From assembly GCA_047967505.1 (NCBI GenBank), contig CM106539.1: 64,000 nucleotides of DNA; one strand, written 5' to 3'. Below the pieces are notes generated by a model, which was not told where the DNA came from, did not search any database, and worked only from the letters and a program-made list of their open reading frames with translations. Below are positions 20,113 through 29,949 of the stretch, one piece after another. Numbering within the stretch: position 1 is the stretch's first letter; every line of letters begins with the position of its first letter. Source of the stretch: Dipteris shenzhenensis (lineage: Eukaryota; Polypodiophyta; Polypodiopsida; Gleicheniales). A program made the translations under genes and the position numbers.

Positions 20113-20983
20113 GGGGTTTGGCCCATTTCCTTTCCTACCCAAACTAGCAGTGTTTGGCTGGTTTCATTCATGAAGTGCTTAGACACCAAGAGAGGATACT
20201 CCGAGCACAGAGACAGGAGCAAACTTCTTCCTCAACTGATACCTCTCACAGCTCTATCACGGAGTTCTTTCAGCCAGATCACATAGACCCCCACGAGACG
20301 AGACCTTGACATGATCGTGACCCGGAGCCTATGACCCGACAGCTCAGACAGAGGGTTGACACACAGATCATACTTAGGGACATCCCCTCCTTGTTTAGGG
20401 TCAGAGCCCAACCAACGGGGGTCACAGTGGCCCTAGTTAGACGTAGAGCTATGACCAGGAGACGTACCAAGACTGCACCCTTGAGGGGCCGACAATGCTC
20501 TATTGCTGACCTCATGCCTCCACTGCCTCATCTATCCTGATGTCCTACTGCTGTTGATGATGATTATGATGATGTCGATTATGATGTTGAGATTGATATA
20601 TGGTTGAATATCGACATGACTATGTTGTACTATGTTATACTTAGGACTTAATGCTACCATTTTGCATTTTTTGCATTCTGCATTGGTGTGGATGCTCGTT
20701 TAGTAGCTCCACTACCACAGCTCATTGTATCGGGTTTTTCATAGTCTCATAGACCCATCGGTCTTTGAAGACTTTAATCTACTTTCTTTCTTTCTTTCTT
20801 CCCTCTCCGAATGGGGGGTAAAACCCCAACTCGATTGGCTGTAAGGATCCCTTCATGCCCCCAACCTTCCGACTTGCTCACCTAAACTGTAGCTCCTGTT
20901 TTCTGTCGCGCGTGGCAGTCGCGTCACAGTTTCAAGACAATTCCTCAACTTTACTTTTTTTCAAAATCTGAGGGCACCATTAG
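20113..20983 (+). other. LINE-A 3' untranslated region and junction with LINE-B
   Basis: There are no supported genes. A run of CTTT units is at 20785-20805. A 'GGGGGGTAAAACCCCAAC' word at 20813-20830 recurs in diverged form at 20993-21009, at the start of LINE-B. Each contains GGGGT-NNN-ACCCC, a short inverted repeat. Confidence 0.5.
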
Positions 20984-21013
20984 CTTCGAAAGGGGGGTAA
21001 TACCCCAACGCGG

Positions 21014-22015
21014 TTGACCACTACATTGCTTGGTTTATATGAGAGCATAAATCATTGGTTGACACGATCAGACCTGGCTGAAGCAAAGATCAACAAGAGA
21101 GAGCTCAGAAGCGGGCTCTCCTCACACTCTACACTAATCAAGGCAATGCCAAGAGCAGGAACTGAAGCAACGATGGTACGTCAACAGATTGAGGTGTAGA
21201 AGGCGACAAAAGAAGTAAAAGAAACCCCTCAAAAATCATCAATGTTGCCACCTCCTTTGGAAGAATTGGCACTTACCACTTTAGATGGAAATGCAACGTC
21301 TTTTATGCCAGCACAAGGAAACTTTTGGAAATTTTCTAGCATCCATTCAGCAGCAATGATGCAACAGCAGCAAGAGTTAAAGAGTCTAGCACTACAATGC
21401 CAAGATCTAGAGCATAAAAATGCTCAATTAGATCAAGTTGTGAGCACGCAAGCTGAGGAGATTGGTCACCTGCAACAGAGAGTACATGACTTGGAAGAAA
21501 ACAAGACCATACAACAGCAAGGGATGCATTCTGTTACTTGGGCTGAGATAGCCAAGGGTGCAAATACAGAGGGGCATGGAAGCAATCAAGAAATCAATAA
21601 CAAGGAGGTGCATATTGAGCAAGAGATAGATGCAAAAGAATGCATTGAAAGGGAGAAAAGAGCACAAAATATAGTCATACGAGGTATGACAGAAAAGGAT
21701 GCAGAAACACCCCTGTCACTAGCCAAAGAAATTACAGATTTCTTTCAAGAGCATTTTGCTATGCAGGATGTGACTGTGTTTGGAGCTCACCAGGTAGGAA
21801 AGAAGCAGGAAAACAAGGATTACCATCGAGCAAAAGTGTGTACGATGATGGACACAAGAAAGAGAGCAATTATATTGGATAGTAGCAAGGTATATCTAAA
21901 AGGAACTTCTTATTTTGTGACTGAGGATAGGACACCCAAACAGCAAGAAGAGAGATGTCAACTCTATGAGGCCTGTAAGAAGAGGCAAGAGGCAAGAGAA
22001 GGCAATAATCTTTAG
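21014..22015 (+). pseudogene. LINE-B ORF1-like protein (coiled coil plus RNA-binding domain)
   Basis: One frame with a stop at 21197-21199. Residues encoded at about 21360-21510 ('QQQQELKSLALQCQDLEHKN', 'AEEIGHLQQRVHDLEENK') form a coiled coil, as in trimerising L1 ORF1 proteins. From about 21655, 'RAQNIVIRGM' followed by 'MMDTRKRAIILDSSKVYLKG' and 'YFVTEDRTPKQQE' matches the RRM-like and C-terminal domain of that family, which binds element RNA as a chaperone. The TAG at 22013-22015 separates it from the endonuclease by only 39 nt in the same frame, so the ancestor may have made one fused protein. Confidence 0.75.
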
Positions 22016-22054
22016 GGGGACGCTACCCATGGGACCAAACAAAGTCTCAAGCTA

Positions 22055-25000
22055 ATGTTTTGGAATTGCAGGGGTTTCCCTTGGAAAAAAAGGGCAGGCC
22101 TTAATGATGTGCTTGAAAATGCTGATATAATCTTTCTGGCTAAGACATGGGAAAGGGACATATGCAGACTCCCCCCAATTCATGGTTACAAAGTGCACTC
22201 TCTATGGCAATCAAATGTTGGTAAACGTGGGCAAGGAGGGGTGGCATACTTATGCAAAGAGCACTTAGAAGACATGGTGAGTATATGCAGAGATGATCCA
22301 CATAAAAGGTATATATGGATCAAGGTCAAAACGCATTCAATGCCACTATTTATTGCAGGATGCTATATCCCGCATCAAGACTCCTCATTTTATCAAAGGT
22401 TTGGTAAAGATGCATCAGATCCATATGGAGACCTATGCTTGGATGTGGCACATTTCAGACTTGAAGGACATGTGATGGTGCTGGGTGATATGAATGCGCA
22501 TATAGGGGACACACAATTTCAGCCCCTCACAGAGCATGAGTGCACCAAAGAAGAGGAAATGCACATAGATCATACTTGGTGCCGTCTTTCACATGATAAG
22601 AAGGTCAATGCACATGGTGACGCATTAACCAACATGATCAATGGCCTCCATTTGATCATGATGAATGGGGCAGGTTTATACCCACAAACAAGGGTACCAA
22701 CATGATTCCCACCTAGTGGAGGATCTAGTGTAATAGATTATGCATTGATCTCGCTCGATGCAATACATCTTGTGACTGATTTTACAATCGGTTCTAAGTA
22801 CCCGGAATCAGATCACACCCCCCTCTATGTTGAGATGCATATGCCCCATCAAGCAGAACTTGCAAAGCAAATAGCTGAACATTGGACCTTCCGACTATGC
22901 CTAGATCAAAGAGAGAAATATGCTGATGTTGTTGATGAATTAATGAAGGATATATGCAAATTAAATTGGGATGAAATAAGAAGGGTTTTGCTCTCAGCAG
23001 GAGAAATTGCGTTAGGCAAGAAAAAGAGTAGTGAAGCATGCAGGAAGGGTCTGCAACAAAATAAATGGTTTGATAAGGATTGCAAAGTGGCCAAGATAAA
23101 GTTGAAACTAATGGCAGATGATGAGGAACGTAAAATAGCAGAAAGGCTCTTCCATACACTCACTCGAAGAAAGAAGAGGAAATATTTACTAGAAAAGGAA
23201 TGGGAAGACGCTATCGATTTTGCTAAAAACCCAAAGGGGACATGGAGACGCACTAAAGGTAGACCAAGAGACATAACAGGGGACTTCACAGAGGAAGAAA
23301 TGCTGCAATATGTCAAACAATTGTATGTGCACACCCAAGCCCCACCTATGACAGCAGAGATAGTTCATTATAATGGCCCAAACGTCTTTTCATTGGATGA
23401 TGTGAATGAAGGGCTGAAGAAGATGGCTAATGGAAAAGCATCAGACACAGTGCAATTGAGTGCAGAACTTATAAAATGGACAAATGAATACACACGAAGA
23501 TGCCTGGTAGGGCTACTCAATGATGCAATGCTCAATGGTTTTCCACCCGAATGGCAAGAGAATTGGATAAAGCCAATTTACAAAGGAGGGAACTGCAATC
23601 AACTTACCAATTATAGAACCATAATGGTGAGCTCCACAATGGCAAAACTGTTTAGCACAATAATTGAGTCAGAACTCAGCCTATGGGCAGAGTTGCATAA
23701 AAAAAGGGCCATTGGACAAGCAGGCTTTAGGAAAGCTCACAGCATTGTGGATCATCTGGTCACTATACGAGTTTTAATGGAGGAGAGTAGGCTACAAGGC
23801 AAAACCCTTTTTTGTTGCTTTATAGATTTTAAGAAAGCATTCGATATGGTGCCCAGAAACAGTTTATGGGAGAGAATGTTGCAGTTGGAAGTACCACACC
23901 GACTCAGGATAGCAGTTTTCAGGCTATATGAGAAGGTAACATGCCAATTCAAGGGAAAAAATGGGCTATCAACAGCGTTCTACAGCAATATGGGGGTGAA
24001 ACAAGGATGCCCACTGTCACCTACATTGTTTGGCTTATGCATTGATAGACTAGAAGAATCGGTCGAGGAGACACTACAAGAAAAGAGCATAGACAGCCCT
24101 CAAATCTTGGGATATGTTGTATTACTGCTGTTGTATGCAGATGATGTTGTTTTCTTCTCACACACAGCAGAAAAGGTGGGATGGATGATGCATGTACTTC
24201 ATAAATTTTGCGTGGAAAGTGGCTTTGCTGTTAATGTCAACAAAACAAAGATGATGATAGTCAAAATAGTACAGCCAGCAAACACACCAAATATTATGTA
24301 CAATGGTCAGCAAATTGAAAGGGTGCAAACTTTCAAATACCTAGGGGTGGATATACCAGCAAATCACAGGTGGAGTGATTGTGTTCAAAGAAGGATTGAT
24401 GCAGGGTGGGGTAAGTGCTATCAGTTTGAGAATGATTGCAGGAATAGTGACACTATAAGATGGGGTATTAGACAAATCCTTTTTGATGCATATGTTGTAC
24501 AGACAGTGTTATATGGGGTGGAAGTTTGGGGAGGAAGTATCTCAGCATCAAAATGGGATGATATTGAGAAGATGCAAAAATCATTCATCAGAAGGCACTT
24601 GGGAATCAAAATTACCACACCCTACTCAATCATGCTTCTAGAGACTGGCACCAAACCAATTGAAATAAGGGCATTGGAAACAGTTTTCAAATACATCAAG
24701 AAGGTCAAGGCCATGGACATACATAGACTACCAAGAAAGGCATGGGAAGCAAGTAGAAGACTTCAAAAAACAAATAAGAGTAAGATACTATCCTCAGGAT
24801 GGTGGCTAGATATTCATGGCTGGTTCCAAAGGTGGGAAGTTGCCTCATATTTAGATAGACCCTCAGACAAAATGGATGAGGAGGCACTGTAAAAAGCGCT
24901 CCTTGAAGCATTGCATCACAAATGGCAATCAACTAAGAAAAGAGCTAAGTTTGAATACTATTGCCAACATATTAGTCCCAGCTATTGGAGCACATATGCT

Positions 25001-25351
25001 CAAGCAAAGGACAATGTTCAAAGATACATAAGCATGCCCATACCTATTAATGTCAGGCGTAATATTGCAAGTATGCGTACCCGTTCTCATATGCTAGAGG
25101 TGGAGAGAGGAGCCTGGGGAGATACTTCAAGAGATCGACGAATTTGCCAAATGTGTGATTTGCAGGACGTGGAGACAGAAGCACATGTTTTATTGACATG
25201 CCCACAGTATGCCTACATAAGGAAAGATTTTCAGAATGTCGTAGAGAGGCACTCAAATCTTGTGAGCCTACTCATGCATGTACATCCTCCTATCTTGGGC
25301 ACATATATTGGTAGGATTCTTAAGCACAGAGAACAATGCATGATGTCATAG
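22055..25351 (+). pseudogene. LINE-B ORF2: endonuclease, reverse transcriptase, zinc motif
   Basis: The frame of about 1,099 codons has two stops (22703-22705, 24890-24892). Endonuclease: 'FWNCRG' at the start, 'GGVAYLC', 'GDMNAH' at about 22480, 'VIDYALIS' and 'SDHTPL' at about 22805. The catalytic Glu of the usual 'E-T-W' box is Lys at 22142-22144. RT: 'NYRTIMVSSTMAKLFSTII', 'GQAGFR', 'FCCFIDFKKAFDMVPR', 'GVKQGCPLSPTLFGLCIDR', and catalytic YADD at 24134-24145, then 'FKYLGVDIP'. The tail at about 25145-25201 has C-x2-C...H-x4-C ('CQMCDLQDVETEAHVLLTCP'). RT looks intact. Confidence 0.92.
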
Positions 25352-25498
25352 GCTATAAAGCAGTGATACTGTGTTACTTTATCACCCCTTCCTCTTTGGA
25401 GGACAGAGACTTCCTTTTTTGTATCTTCTCTGATCAGATGAGGTCCCATGGGTCATTTTTCGGCCCGCAGAGGACGATAATACAACATTCTATTCTAT

Positions 25499-25556
<58 letters not shown>

Positions 25557-25580
25557 TTCACTATCATGGTATTAGAGCAC
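25352..25580 (+). repeat. (CT)n tract and LTR end with primer-binding site
   Basis: 25503-25553 is a CT microsatellite, followed by 'cactttcactatca' and, at 25567-25579, TGGTATTAGAGCA. This is an initiator tRNA-Met primer-binding site with one change, placed directly after a CA end. It looks like the 3' end of an LTR whose CT-rich tail resembles those of copia-1 and copia-3. The start of that LTR was not found; 25352-25500 may equally be LINE-B 3' sequence. Confidence 0.5.
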
Positions 25581-27578
25581 CAGGTGCTCTTAAGCCCTTG
25601 CTTCTTGTCAAGGCATCAAGCCCTCCTTGCACGAGGCACCCTCCTTCTCCGAGTGTGAGATTTTTGTGAGAGATTGTTTTCCGTTCGAGAGAAAGTGTAA
25701 GCTCTTTCTCTATCAAGGCAACAAGCCCTCCCCATGACGCACCTTCATCACTCTTCAGCTCTTTTTATAGAGCTCATCTCCCTCTCCATTTTGAATTGAA
25801 AAGCTCTCGAGGAGCGACCAGAAGCCATCCACTTCATGACCAATAAGCATACACTACTTAGTAAGGCCCATCAGACGACATCTCCAACAACTCACACCCT
25901 CCTTCATTAATTGTGAGGCTCTCTATAGCACCTATGCGACCAACGACTCTCTCACAAGCTCCTACAGCCCAGGCACAACTAGCTACAACACTCAATAGCG
26001 ACCCACCGATGGTAGCTACGCAACAGCTCTAACGAGCTCCAAGCACCGGCACTCCAGACCTAAAGGCTCAATGCCTCATCAAGCCCACGTAGCTTTAGAG
26101 CTCACCCTCCACGAGCTTCCGAGTCAACAAATGACCGCCTCCAAGTGACTTTCTACATTGACCTCTATTGCACGCATAGCGACATCCACTCTAGCAACTC
26201 CTTCAGGTCCATCATCGTCCAAAGCAGCATCAACCACTATCACTGATAGCCATAGCAGTGACCTTCAAACTCTCCAGCTACTTCACAAGGCGAGCTCACA
26301 GCCTTAGTCATGGCCATAAGCTAACAAAATTGACAACTTCTACGCTCAACCCAACTGCTACAAATTGCATCTATGACAAACGACTCCACCCGAACTCCAG
26401 AGCCTCCACAAAATGATTGTAGCCGTCTCCAATAAAAGCTCTCTAACGCTAACTCTAGCCAGACATCTCCAAGGACCTTACAACTGATCAACTATGACTC
26501 ATAGCACATCCCAGACCTCCAGACAAGGATGACAAAGCTCCTTTGCCATGCTCTAATGGCCTACAAAATGCCTCCATGATAGAGACCCGGTGAGCAAACT
26601 GCACCCCCTCAACAACGACTTCAAGTTGCAAATGTGCAAATCGGCCCAACACCACTCAATGTCCATGAGCAGCGCCAAACCCTGCAAGCTTCATCAACAA
26701 TCGAGCTCCAAATCTCTTCTGCACCAAGACAAACGGTAGCACAAGGACCCGCAACGGAGACAATATCTTCATGATTTCGTCGAGCTCTCTGAACACTCCA
26801 TCAACCCACGTTCAGTTGACACATGTTAGTAATCCTATCTCCAAGGGTTACCACACACACAAAAATGGCCACGTGGCATCTTTTCTTGTATGTCATATCA
26901 CCCACCATACAGGAGCGCCCCAGTGCCATGTCAGTTTTGAGAACAAACCTTACCATGTTGTCTACTAGCTCAGGGGCCATGTCAGCACCATGGCCCCAAG
27001 TGCCACATCACATAAATGTGACATCATCATTGCCATGGTGGCAGTCTGTCCACGTCAGCTAACACATCAGCTCAACTTGCCATATCAGCAATCCCATTCT
27101 AGCTACCATGTCATCATGATGACACATGGCAAAGCCATGTTACCAAAGTGCCATCCAAGCACACTTGTCGTTCACAGGCACACCTTTGTAACAACATATG
27201 CACCCGATTGTCACCTAGGCATAGTGCCTTCTAAGCACACAATGCCTCAGAGGCACCCTTTTGCAAACCTACAGGTGACCCATAGTGCCACATCATCACA
27301 AGACACCTCATCATGTTAACCACTCCCCTTGATCAGAGTTTGGCCTATTCTTCCAGGAGCCATAACTTTTGATCCAGGTGGAATTTCACGGTGATCCAAA
27401 ATGCAAAAAATGATCACCATATTGTGCTTTACACGCTGAGCACCTCAGATCTACCATCTGACTTTTCCACAAGTCAACAATATCAAATCCTCTTCATCGA
27501 AACCACCTCCTGTTCCATTGCAGCACATCTAGCACACAAAAATGAATGAAATAAAATCATTTTGTTGCATTTTCCTGT
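25581..27578 (+). other. Non-coding stretch after the primer-binding site
   Basis: Two kilobases with no supported gene. 25581-26800 has C-rich, coding-unlike sequence. 26860-27310 is dense in variants of 'gccacgtggc', 'ccatgtcagc' and 'gccacatca'. It could be the leader of the element whose primer-binding site is at 25567, or an LTR of another element. Neither gag nor pol follows in register. Confidence 0.4.
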
Positions 27579-27628
27579 CCTCCTATTCCAGTTTGATCTT
27601 CTTCCGCTCCTTCAACCTGTATCAGAAC

Positions 27629-28060
27629 TGCCATGTTCTACATTGTCTCTCTCACCCTATCCACTATGACCTTCGTGTCAGTGGAGACTTCCTCCAAGAA
27701 TTTGGAGCAATTTCTTGGTGAGAAGAAGTCGTTTTTCATCATAGCAGATCTAGGAAGACTCCAAGTTTATTTATCTACCATTCCATACGATCATTAAGTA
27801 GCTTATGTTTCCCACAATCCTTGGGGCATAGAAAGGAGTTGTCTGCAAGTAGCATTCTCACCATAGCTACCTCAAAAACAGAGCATTCTTTGAATTCCTC
27901 CCTTCAAAAGAGAGTTTCAGAGAAGCTTAGCTCAAGAGGGTCCCTCATCTTTTGTGACCTGTTGGAAGCATCAACATCAAGCTACAGGAGGCGACATTGG
28001 ACTACTTGACAACAGTTCACTATTTCCCTCAACTTTTGCATCTGATGTACATTTTGGGAT
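27629..28060 (+). other. copia-3 leader remnant
   Basis: Short frames (27821-28009, 27954-28136) have no recognised domain. The deletion joint that removed gag and integrase must lie here, before the RT sequence that begins near 28075. Confidence 0.4.
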
Positions 28061-28074
28061 TCTAGTGCTCAAAT

Positions 28075-29220
28075 CAAAGAGGGCTTTAAGCAAGAGAAGA
28101 GGATCGACATTGATGAGATTTTTACACCTGTGGTAAAAACGACTACCCTTCGTATGGTGCTAGCATTGGTTGCCAAAGTGGACATGGAGCTTGTCCAAAT
28201 GGATGTTAAGACAGCTTTTCTGCATGGAGATCTTCATGAGGACATATATATGCAGCAACCAGAGGGGTTTGTTGTGTAGGGCAAGGAACAGATGGTATGT
28301 AAGCTTCATAAAAGTATTTATGGGCTGAAGCAGACTCCAAGAGAGTGATGCCATAAATTTGATGCATTTATGTGATCCTGAGGATACACGCAGAGTGAGG
28401 CAGATCATTGCCTCTACACGAAGAAGGCATCGGCTGATAGTCTTCTGCTTTTGATTCTTTATGTGGATGATATGCTTATTGATGGGAAGTCTACTTTGGA
28501 TGTGGATGCTTTGAAAAAAAGATTGCATGAGACCTCTGACATGAAGGATGTGGGAATTTCAAGTCATATACTTGGCATGAGGATTGTTAGGGATAAAAGC
28601 CCTTTGTCTGTCTCAAAAGGAGTACATTTGCAACGTACTTGAGCATTTCAATATGGAGAGGGGGAAGCCATAAGTACCCCTTTGCCTCCATATGTGAAAC
28701 TTAGCAGGTATATGGCAAACCCTAGCAAGAAGCATTGGAATTTGGGAGGTAGTGAAAGGTATCTTGAGATACTTGAATGGTACAAAGGATATGTGCATTT
28801 GCTTTGGGAGGAAGGATACATCTGCCCTTGGCTATGTAGATGCAAATTTTGCACGGCATGTAGACAATAGGAGGTCTACGATCGGATATGTTTCCACATT
28901 CAATGGAGGTGTAGTTTCATGGGACTCTCGGTTGCAGGTATGTACGGCTTTGTCTACCACTAAGGCAGACTATGTTGCAGCCATTGAGGCATGCAAGGAA
29001 GCTATATGGCTTACTCGTTTAGTGGGAGACTTAGACATTACAGGAGCCCAGTTTTGCATAATGATAGTCAGAGTGCCATCCAATTGGTGCAAAATCCTGT
29101 CTTTCATGCAAAGACAAGCATATAGATGTGAAGTATCACTTCATTAGGGAAGTGCTTGAGGACAAGTGCATTCTCCTTGTCAAGATTCACACAGATGATA
29201 ACCCACAAGTCTTCTTAGGA
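28075..29220 (+). pseudogene. copia-3 reverse transcriptase and RNase H
   Basis: RT motifs appear in several frames: 'GFKQEKRIDIDEIFTPVVK' at 28085-28145, 'MDVKTAFLHGDL' at about 28200-28235, 'KSIYGLKQ', then 'ADHCLYTKK' and 'LILYVDDMLIDGK' with catalytic YVDD at about 28460. This copy keeps the segment before YVDD that copia-1 has lost. RNase H is encoded from 28752: 'LGYVDANFARHVDNRRST', 'ALSTTKADYVAAIEACKEAI' (the Glu of the usual T-E-A-E-Y is changed), and an equivalent of the 'HIDVKYHFI' strand near 29120-29145. Multiple stops and shifts make it inactive. Confidence 0.85.
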
Positions 29221-29318
29221 AGAGCTTATCCTCCGAGCTCTTTGCACATTGCAGAGTGTTGATGGGCATCGAGTGACACTAGGATGTCCATTTTCAGCCA
29301 CATGGCTGATTGTTCTCC

Positions 29319-29350
29319 CTTAAAAGCACATTGACCTTTAAGTGGGAGGT
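29319..29350 (+). promoter_or_regulatory. Hairpin and polypurine tract of copia-3
   Basis: CTTAAAAG (29319-29326) and CCTTTAAG (29335-29342) pair with one mismatch around an 8-nt loop. GTGGGAGGT then runs into the LTR. Confidence 0.65.
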
Positions 29351-29505
29351 TGTTGGGGTAAAGGCCAAGCCAATGGCCTTCCCATTGTAGGTAGGTAGGT
29401 AGGTAGGTAGGTATATATATATATATATATATATATGCATGTACTGTTCGTCATTCTTTGGTGGAATAGAGGAATAAAGGTGTCACTATTTGCACCCAGG
29501 AAACC

Positions 29506-29542
<37 letters not shown>

Positions 29543-29574
29543 CTCTTCCGGTTTGATTTGCTTTCGCTCCTTCA
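29351..29574 (+). repeat. 3' LTR of copia-3
   Basis: It starts TGTTGGGGTAAAGG, like the copia-2 LTR, and ends CTCCTTCA. It contains GTAG repeats (29389-29412), a TA run (29413-29435) and a CT run (about 29511-29539), so much of its length is microsatellite. Confidence 0.75.
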
Positions 29575-29589
29575 ATCTTGACACCCAAG

Positions 29590-29830
29590 CCTTGGTTTTC
29601 ATAATCTAATTGGACTCAAACAAGTGCCACTATCGTGTCCCCAAGATGATGTCCGTTGCCTGCATAGGTGCAACCCTGAGTGGCAGACAGTCTACCCACC
29701 CTGAGATCTTCACAGTGGCTGAAGCTACCTGCATGTTGCACTCTATTTGTTGCCTCGAGAATGCACCATTCAAGGATATAGATACTGTTGGCGTAAGAGT
29801 CAACTGAGCCTACTTAGTTGTTTTTTAAGA
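29590..29830 (-). pseudogene. Retropepsin-like fragment
   Basis: The minus strand encodes 'ATVKISGWVDCLPLRVA' and 'ATDIILGTR', equivalent to the second half of a gypsy-type aspartic protease ('D-x-I/V-L-G-x-x-W-L'). The catalytic D-T/S-G lies upstream in a frame I could not follow. It is cut off by copia-3. Confidence 0.5.
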
Positions 29831-29949
29831 AATGATGTCCTCTGAACTATCTGAATCTTCCACTTCTAACCACCAATCTATCCATAACTAAAACACCTTG
29901 GGAAACTAATGAGACTTCCCCTTCTATTGATCTTCAAGCTCCTTGATGA

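Larger units (their letters stand above)
16385..20870 (+). mobile_element. LINE-A: decayed non-LTR retrotransposon
   Basis: In order on the plus strand: an ORF1-like Pro/Ser-rich and coiled-coil segment (16407-16780), the C-terminal half of an apurinic-type endonuclease (17090-17620), reverse transcriptase (17970-19340), a spacer (19340-19780) and a C-terminal zinc motif (19990-20060). The 3' untranslated region has a CTTT run at 20785-20805. The domain order and zinc motif are the same as in LINE-B directly downstream, so both belong to one lineage of LINE. Exact ends are not defined by a target duplication. Confidence 0.8.
20984..25480 (+). mobile_element. LINE-B: nearly full-length non-LTR retrotransposon in one reading frame
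   Basis: From 20984 to 25351 one and the same frame is open except for four nonsense codons: TAG 21197-21199, TAG 22013-22015, TGA 22703-22705 and TAA 24890-24892. It encodes, in order, a coiled coil, an L1-type ORF1 RNA-binding fold, endonuclease, reverse transcriptase and a C-terminal zinc motif. No frameshift is needed. The 3' untranslated part ends in T-rich repeats (about 25490). It lies head to tail with LINE-A, about 150 bp after that element's CTTT run. Confidence 0.85.
27579..29574 (+). mobile_element. copia-3: internally deleted Ty1/copia element
   Basis: The last ~36 bp of a 5' LTR (27579-27614, ending CTCCTTCA) match the end of the 3' LTR at 29539-29574. A degraded primer-binding site (27617-27628, ctgtatcagaac) follows. 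The internal region jumps within about 450 bp to RT, so gag, protease and integrase are missing. RT and RNase H, the hairpin plus polypurine tract and a full 224-bp 3' LTR (29351-29574) follow. The 5' LTR is otherwise truncated. Confidence 0.75.
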
